A DNA stretch of 64,000 nucleotides, from assembly GCA_963702695.1 (NCBI GenBank), contig CAVPDS010000032.1, positions 1 through 64,000 on the forward strand, in the 5' to 3' direction. The notes beneath the pieces are model-generated. The model was given only the letters and a program-made list of their open reading frames with translations. It searched no databases and was not told the DNA's origin. Positions within the stretch are counted from its first letter, which is position 1, and every line of letters begins with the position of its first letter. Positions 60,558 to 64,000 of this stretch are shown here, one piece after another. This DNA is from VAZQ01 sp963702695. Lineage in GTDB: Bacteria > Pseudomonadota > Alphaproteobacteria > Rhizobiales > Xanthobacteraceae. Position numbers and translations under genes: made by a program.

Positions 60558-61040
60558 TCACGGCGCCACTCCCGCGGCATGCAGCTTCGCAGCGTACTGC
60601 ACGGCTTCGATGATTTTCACGTAGCCGGTGCAACGGCAAATGTTGCTGCCGAGCGCTTCGCGGATTTCGTTTTCGCTCGGGCGCGGGTTGTGCCGCAGCA
60701 GTCCGACCGAAGCCATGATGAAACCGGGCGTGCAGTAGCCGCACTGCGAGCCGAGCTTTTCGTGAAAGCCGCGCTGCACGGCGGAGAGCCGCCCGTCGAC
60801 GCCGAGCGATTCGACCGTGTCCACGCGCTGTCCCGCGACGCTGGCCGCGAGCGTCAGGCAGGAGAGCCGCGGCTCGTCATCGATGAGCACCGTGCAGGCG
60901 CCGCATTCGCCGCCGTCGCAGCCGGTCTTGGTGCCGGTCAGCCCCACCACCTCGCGCACATAGTCCAATAGCAACAAATTGTCCGACACCGCGTCGACGC
61001 GCGGGCGGCCGTTGAGCGTGAATTCCAGCAGGCGTGCCAT
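60558..61040 (-). CDS. hcrC: 4-Hydroxybenzoyl-CoA reductase, [2Fe-2S] gamma subunit
   Basis: A 160-residue two-cluster iron-sulfur subunit that passes electrons between the reductant and the Mo site. Plant-type [2Fe-2S] site: TKTGCDGGECGACTVLID. Second site in the helical domain: KLGSQCGYCTPGFIMAS and SNICRCTGYVKII. The start at 61040 (MARLLEFTLNGRP) is the usual N-terminus; an ATG further up at 61124 has no homology. First gene of the operon; its promoter should lie in the 209-base gap to the DUF2336 gene. Confidence 0.88.
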   Translation of the reverse strand: MARLLEFTLNGRPRVDAVSDNLLLLDYVREVVGLTGTKTGCDGGECGACTVLIDDEPRLSCLTLAASVAGQRVDTVESLGVDGRLSAVQRGFHEKLGSQCGYCTPGFIMASVGLLRHNPRPSENEIREALGSNICRCTGYVKIIEAVQYAAKLHAAGVAP

Positions 61041-61249
61041 GTGTGGCTCCAGATACCAACATTTGACACCCCATTCAAATCGGGAGGCGGGCCGGCCAAT
61101 GCAAGTGCACAGCGGTCCGGACATCGATGTGGTCGTCCCGCGGGAGCGGAGACCCCATTCGCCGGTCCCAGAAATTGCGGCATGCGCGCTGAAATTTCAA
61201 ATTCGGAGAGTATGGATCTCCCACCCGCTTTCGCTTTCGCGAGGACCGC

Positions 61250-62350
61250 TCACCCCTTTATCTGAGCGGCGCCCGGCTGGCGGGCCTGCCAGAACCGCAT
61301 CACGCGGTGGGCGGTGGCTTCGGTGAGGCGCTCGTAGTTCGTATAGGCGTTGTCGAGGCCCTGATTGGACGCGCTCTTGCGGTCCTGGCGCGAGAGGATG
61401 ATTGCCTTCGCGGTCGGCCAGGCCCAGCCGACCGACTTGCAGAGGATGAGGATCGGATCGGGCCGGTCGCCGCCCATGAGCCGGTCCACCACGTCGATCG
61501 GCACCGCGCAGAGCGTGGCCAGCGCGACCACCATTTCCTCATACTTCGACTGCCTGGCGAAATCGACCAGCGCGGCTTCGTTGAGCTTGCCTGCCGTGTT
61601 GAGCCCATCGACTATACGCTGCGCGGGTGTGTAGTCGCGCGGCGCAGCGCGCGTGCCGACTTCGTCGGAAACCTTGGCAAGCACGCGATTGATCTCCGCC
61701 TGCGTCTCGGGCTTGGCCGACGCGAGCAGTCGCTGCTTCACCACGGCGGTGGCCTTGAGCACCAGCTCCCGGAACATGTGGGGGGGAATGTCGGGCCGCA
61801 TGCCGATCTTCTCGGCCAGCGTGTCGTCCTGCTCCGCCTTGCTCACCAGCGTGGAGAAGCTTCCGCTGGAGATGCGCGCGGCGCTGTTGCCGGCGACACG
61901 GCGCATGACTTCGCGGTCGCCGCGCTTGACCAGGATATCGGTGACCGGCTCGGCGATGCCGCTGCGTCCGGAAATCGCGAGCAGATGCGCCTGGCCCTTG
62001 GTGTGCGCGATCTCGATGAGATCGGATTCGTTCAGGCGGTTCGACTGCTGCAACAGCGGCCCGGCGACGGCGATATCGTCATCCTTGGCAAGCCGGCGCA
62101 CGACATCTGCGGGGGCGTTGCCGACCGGCGCGAGCTGAAGCGCGAGCTCCGCGCGCGCCTTTGATTCGATCTCGTCGATCAAGTGGCTCAAAACGTCGTC
62201 GAAAACCTTGACGTGATCTTCGTTGAAGCTGCCGGCCCCCGCGACGAAGAGCGCGGCGATTCGCTGCAACGCTTGCGTCCTCCGCTCCAGCGAACCGCGC
62301 CGGATGACGTCTTCGAGCTCCGGAATAAGCGAGGCAGGAGCAGCGGACAT
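61250..62350 (-). CDS. DUF2336 domain protein
   Basis: A 366-residue all-helical protein (RRGSLERRTQALQRIAALFV, LAISGRSGIAEPVTDILVKR, VMRRVAGNSAARISSGSFST and LATLCAVPIDVVDRLMGGDR) of the DUF2336 family, which is restricted to alphaproteobacteria and has a HEAT-like repeat pattern. Function unknown; some members are near motility or cell-cycle genes. Divergent from rimP, sharing a 391-base control region. Confidence 0.85.
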   Translation of the reverse strand: MSAAPASLIPELEDVIRRGSLERRTQALQRIAALFVAGAGSFNEDHVKVFDDVLSHLIDEIESKARAELALQLAPVGNAPADVVRRLAKDDDIAVAGPLLQQSNRLNESDLIEIAHTKGQAHLLAISGRSGIAEPVTDILVKRGDREVMRRVAGNSAARISSGSFSTLVSKAEQDDTLAEKIGMRPDIPPHMFRELVLKATAVVKQRLLASAKPETQAEINRVLAKVSDEVGTRAAPRDYTPAQRIVDGLNTAGKLNEAALVDFARQSKYEEMVVALATLCAVPIDVVDRLMGGDRPDPILILCKSVGWAWPTAKAIILSRQDRKSASNQGLDNAYTNYERLTEATAHRVMRFWQARQPGAAQIKG

Positions 62351-62631
62351 TACTCAGATCCTACAAACGCAACCTGTGCATCGATTCCGTCGATTAACAA
62401 ATAGAATGTGAACGTGAACGAACGGTTAGCTCACCTGCGCAAATGAGCCGGCGCGACCAGCGTTTTGTTCGGGGTTGAAGCCTGGATGCGGGGCAAAGTA
62501 GTACTCCCGAACCGCCCCGCACCCCCGGGGAAAGCGCGTTCCGGCCCTTGCGCGGGAGCCGCAAATCGCTATATTTCGAGCGTCCACTTTGGACATCTCA
62601 TAACGGTCGGATGTGATCCGAACGGCTTTTG

Positions 62632-62664
62632 AGAGTGGGTTCCCCCGGGACCCGCTCTTTTTTG
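62632..62664 (+). terminator. Intrinsic-terminator-like hairpin in the rimP-nusA leader
   Basis: AGAGTGGGTTCCC and GGGACCCGCTCT pair (with one bulged base) around CC, followed by TTTTTG. It lies 84 bases before the rimP start and points the same way, so it is either an attenuator or a terminator of a short leader RNA. NusA-controlled readthrough at the rimP-nusA leader is known in other bacteria. The rest of the gap 62351-62741 has two TTGTTACCG repeats just after it (62662 and 62679). Confidence 0.6.
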
Positions 62665-62741
62665 TTACCGCGCGCCGGATTGTTACCGGCCGCAACCCCC
62701 GGGGTGATGACCTTAGGAAAGTCGCAGCCGCAGACCAACGC

Positions 62742-63443
62742 ATGATCGAATCGCTTGACGCCAATCAAATTGCCGAGCCCCGCCTGATCACCGAGCAGGG
62801 GAGCGCGGCGCGCGTGGCGGTGATCGCCGAGCCGGTGATCGAGGATCTCGGCTATCGGCTGGTGCGGGTGCGGCTGTCGGGGCTCTCCGGCTGCACCGTG
62901 CAGATCATGGCTGAGCGACCGGATGGCAGCATGACGATCGAGGATTGCGAGGCGTTATCGCGCGCGCTCTCGCCGGTACTCGACGTCGCCGATCCGGTCG
63001 ACCGCGCCTATCGGCTTGAAATTTCCTCGCCCGGGATCGACCGGCCGCTGGTGCGGCGCACGGATTTCGAGCGTCATGCCGGGCATCCGGTCAAGATCGA
63101 AATGGCGATCCCGGTCGAGGGCCGGCGGCGGTTCCGCGGGCTGCTGCTCGGGGCGGAAGGCGAGGCCGCGCGAGTGCGCCGCGACGATGCGGCGGACGGC
63201 GAGCCGAGCGAGGTCCTCCTCCCAATCGAGGAGATGGCGGAAGCAAAGCTCGTTCTCACCGACGCGCTGATCGCGCAATCGCTCAAGCGCGGCAAGGACG
63301 CCGAGCGGGCGGCGCGCGCCGAGCGCGACGGCGAGGTGGATCGCCAGAGGCAGCCGCATGGCGGCGATGGCGAATGGAAAACCGAGAATTCCCGTCCCGC
63401 GCCGGCGAAAGCCCGGCGTGTGGTCCCTAACCAAGGAGAATGA
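62742..63443 (+). CDS. rimP: Ribosome maturation factor RimP
   Basis: Helps assemble the 30S ribosome subunit. A 233-residue protein. N-terminal domain: AVIAEPVIEDLGYRLVRVRL and MTIEDCEALSRALSPVLDVA, with the conserved block YRLEISSPGIDRPLVRRTDF; C-terminal SH3-like domain: FRGLLLGAEGEAARVRRDDA. The C-terminal tail past LKRGKDAERAARAE is charged and longer than in E. coli, as in related alphaproteobacteria. ATG at 62742 is preferred over an upstream frame without homology. It is followed 3 bases later by nusA. Confidence 0.93.
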   Translation: MIESLDANQIAEPRLITEQGSAARVAVIAEPVIEDLGYRLVRVRLSGLSGCTVQIMAERPDGSMTIEDCEALSRALSPVLDVADPVDRAYRLEISSPGIDRPLVRRTDFERHAGHPVKIEMAIPVEGRRRFRGLLLGAEGEAARVRRDDAADGEPSEVLLPIEEMAEAKLVLTDALIAQSLKRGKDAERAARAERDGEVDRQRQPHGGDGEWKTENSRPAPAKARRVVPNQGE

Positions 63444-63446
63444 CCG

Positions 63447-64000
63447 ATGGCCGTCAGCGCCAACCGGCTCGAACTGTTGCAGATCGCTGACGCGGTCGCC
63501 CGCGAGAAGTCGATCGACCGCGGTATCGTGATCGCGGCGATGGAGGACGCGATCCAGAAGGCGGCGCGCTCGCGCTACGGCGCCGAGACCGAGGTGCGGG
63601 CCGAGATCAATGCCAAGACCGGGGAGATGCGGCTTTCGCGCCTGCTGCTGGTGGTCGACCAGGTCGAGAACGACTCGACCCAGATCGCGCTTGGGGACGC
63701 CAAGCGCCGCAATCCGGCGGCCCAGGTCGGCGACTACATCGCGGAGGCGCTGCCGCCGCTTGAATACGGGCGGATCGCCGCGCAGTCGGCGAAGCAGGTA
63801 ATCGTGCAGAAGGTGCGCGAGGCCGAGCGCGACCGACAATACCAGGAATACAAGGACCGCATCGGCGACATCGTCAACGGCATCGTCAAGCGGGTCGAAT
63901 ACGGCAATGTGGTGGTCGATCTCGGCCGCGGCGAGGCGATCGTGCGACGTGACGAAATGCTGCCGCGCGAGACCTTCCGCAACGGCGACCGTATCCGCGC
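63447..64000 (+). CDS. nusA: Transcription termination/antitermination factor NusA (5' part)
   Basis: Binds RNA polymerase and modulates pausing, termination and antitermination. The N-terminal domain is complete here: NRLELLQIADAVAREKSIDR, IVIAAMEDAIQKAARSRYGA and REAERDRQYQEYKDRIGDIV; the S1 domain follows (NGIVKRVEYGNVVVDLGRG). The frame is open at the window edge. AAGGAG sits before the ATG at 63447. Second gene of the rimP-nusA operon. Confidence 0.95.
   Translation, partial: MAVSANRLELLQIADAVAREKSIDRGIVIAAMEDAIQKAARSRYGAETEVRAEINAKTGEMRLSRLLLVVDQVENDSTQIALGDAKRRNPAAQVGDYIAEALPPLEYGRIAAQSAKQVIVQKVREAERDRQYQEYKDRIGDIVNGIVKRVEYGNVVVDLGRGEAIVRRDEMLPRETFRNGDRIR

Noticed and set aside
59084..60613. 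Long plus-strand open frame opposite hcrA
   Set aside because: Antisense shadow in GC-rich DNA; Arg/His-rich without domain features.
57114..61040. Carbon monoxide dehydrogenase (coxMSL)
   Set aside because: The FAD subunit has the extra four-cysteine loop and the Mo subunit lacks the CoxL active-site loop pattern AYxCSFR as far as I can read it.

Overview
The window reads as an alphaproteobacterial chromosome, most likely Hyphomicrobiales (Nitrobacteraceae/Xanthobacteraceae type). Evidence: high GC, an alphaproteobacterial LexA box (GTTC-N7-GTTC), a DUF2924/serine-recombinase cassette of the kind seen in rhizobial mobile elements, several Bug-family (TctC) solute-binding proteins, a DUF2336 gene and a rimP-nusA operon.

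Region 1 (1 to about 21.4 kb) is a tailed-phage-type prophage that continues off the left edge. On the minus strand, from right to left, it carries an XRE/ImmA regulatory pair, small conserved phage genes, an HNH nuclease, a Sak4-like NTPase, a DUF669-type protein, a PD-(D/E)XK nuclease, a RecD/Pif1-like helicase, a second DNA-binding/HNH-type protein, a toprim-VapE primase-helicase, a RuvC-like resolvase, a TSCPD protein, DUF6378 and DUF6362 proteins, a ParB-methyltransferase fusion and the terminase subunits. The right end is a plus-strand DUF2924 / large serine recombinase / HTH cassette. A host-type TctC gene sits inside it. Many conserved genes here are broken by single-base frame changes. 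Between tctC and the RuvC-like gene lies a remarkable 197-bp-period tandem repeat rich in GTCACC motifs.

Region 2 (21.5 to 33 kb) is accessory. It holds an MBL-fold hydrolase, an RND pump with its adaptor, a tRNA-Ser(CGA), two facing tyrosine-integrase remnants, and two lower-GC unknown genes separated by a decayed IS3-like element with flanking direct repeats.

Region 3 (33.5 to 46 kb) looks catabolic. An exported set (two-heme DUF1592 cytochrome-like protein, Tat-exported DUF1552 protein, Tat-exported MBL-fold protein, ankyrin-repeat protein) is followed by an exported alpha/beta hydrolase, a Rieske oxygenase and three Bug solute-binding proteins, then a collapsed DoxX gene. I consider the four-gene exported set the best candidate for an undescribed system.

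Region 4 (46 to 64 kb) is mostly intact chromosome: a KdpD/KdpE-like two-component pair, a two-subunit TPP-dependent decarboxylase, argG, a PAP2 phosphatase, two tandem TPR/GT41 glycosyltransferases, a 4-hydroxybenzoyl-CoA reductase operon (with the diagnostic [4Fe-4S] loop in the FAD subunit), a DUF2336 gene, and rimP followed by the 5' part of nusA. No CRISPR array or rRNA was seen.
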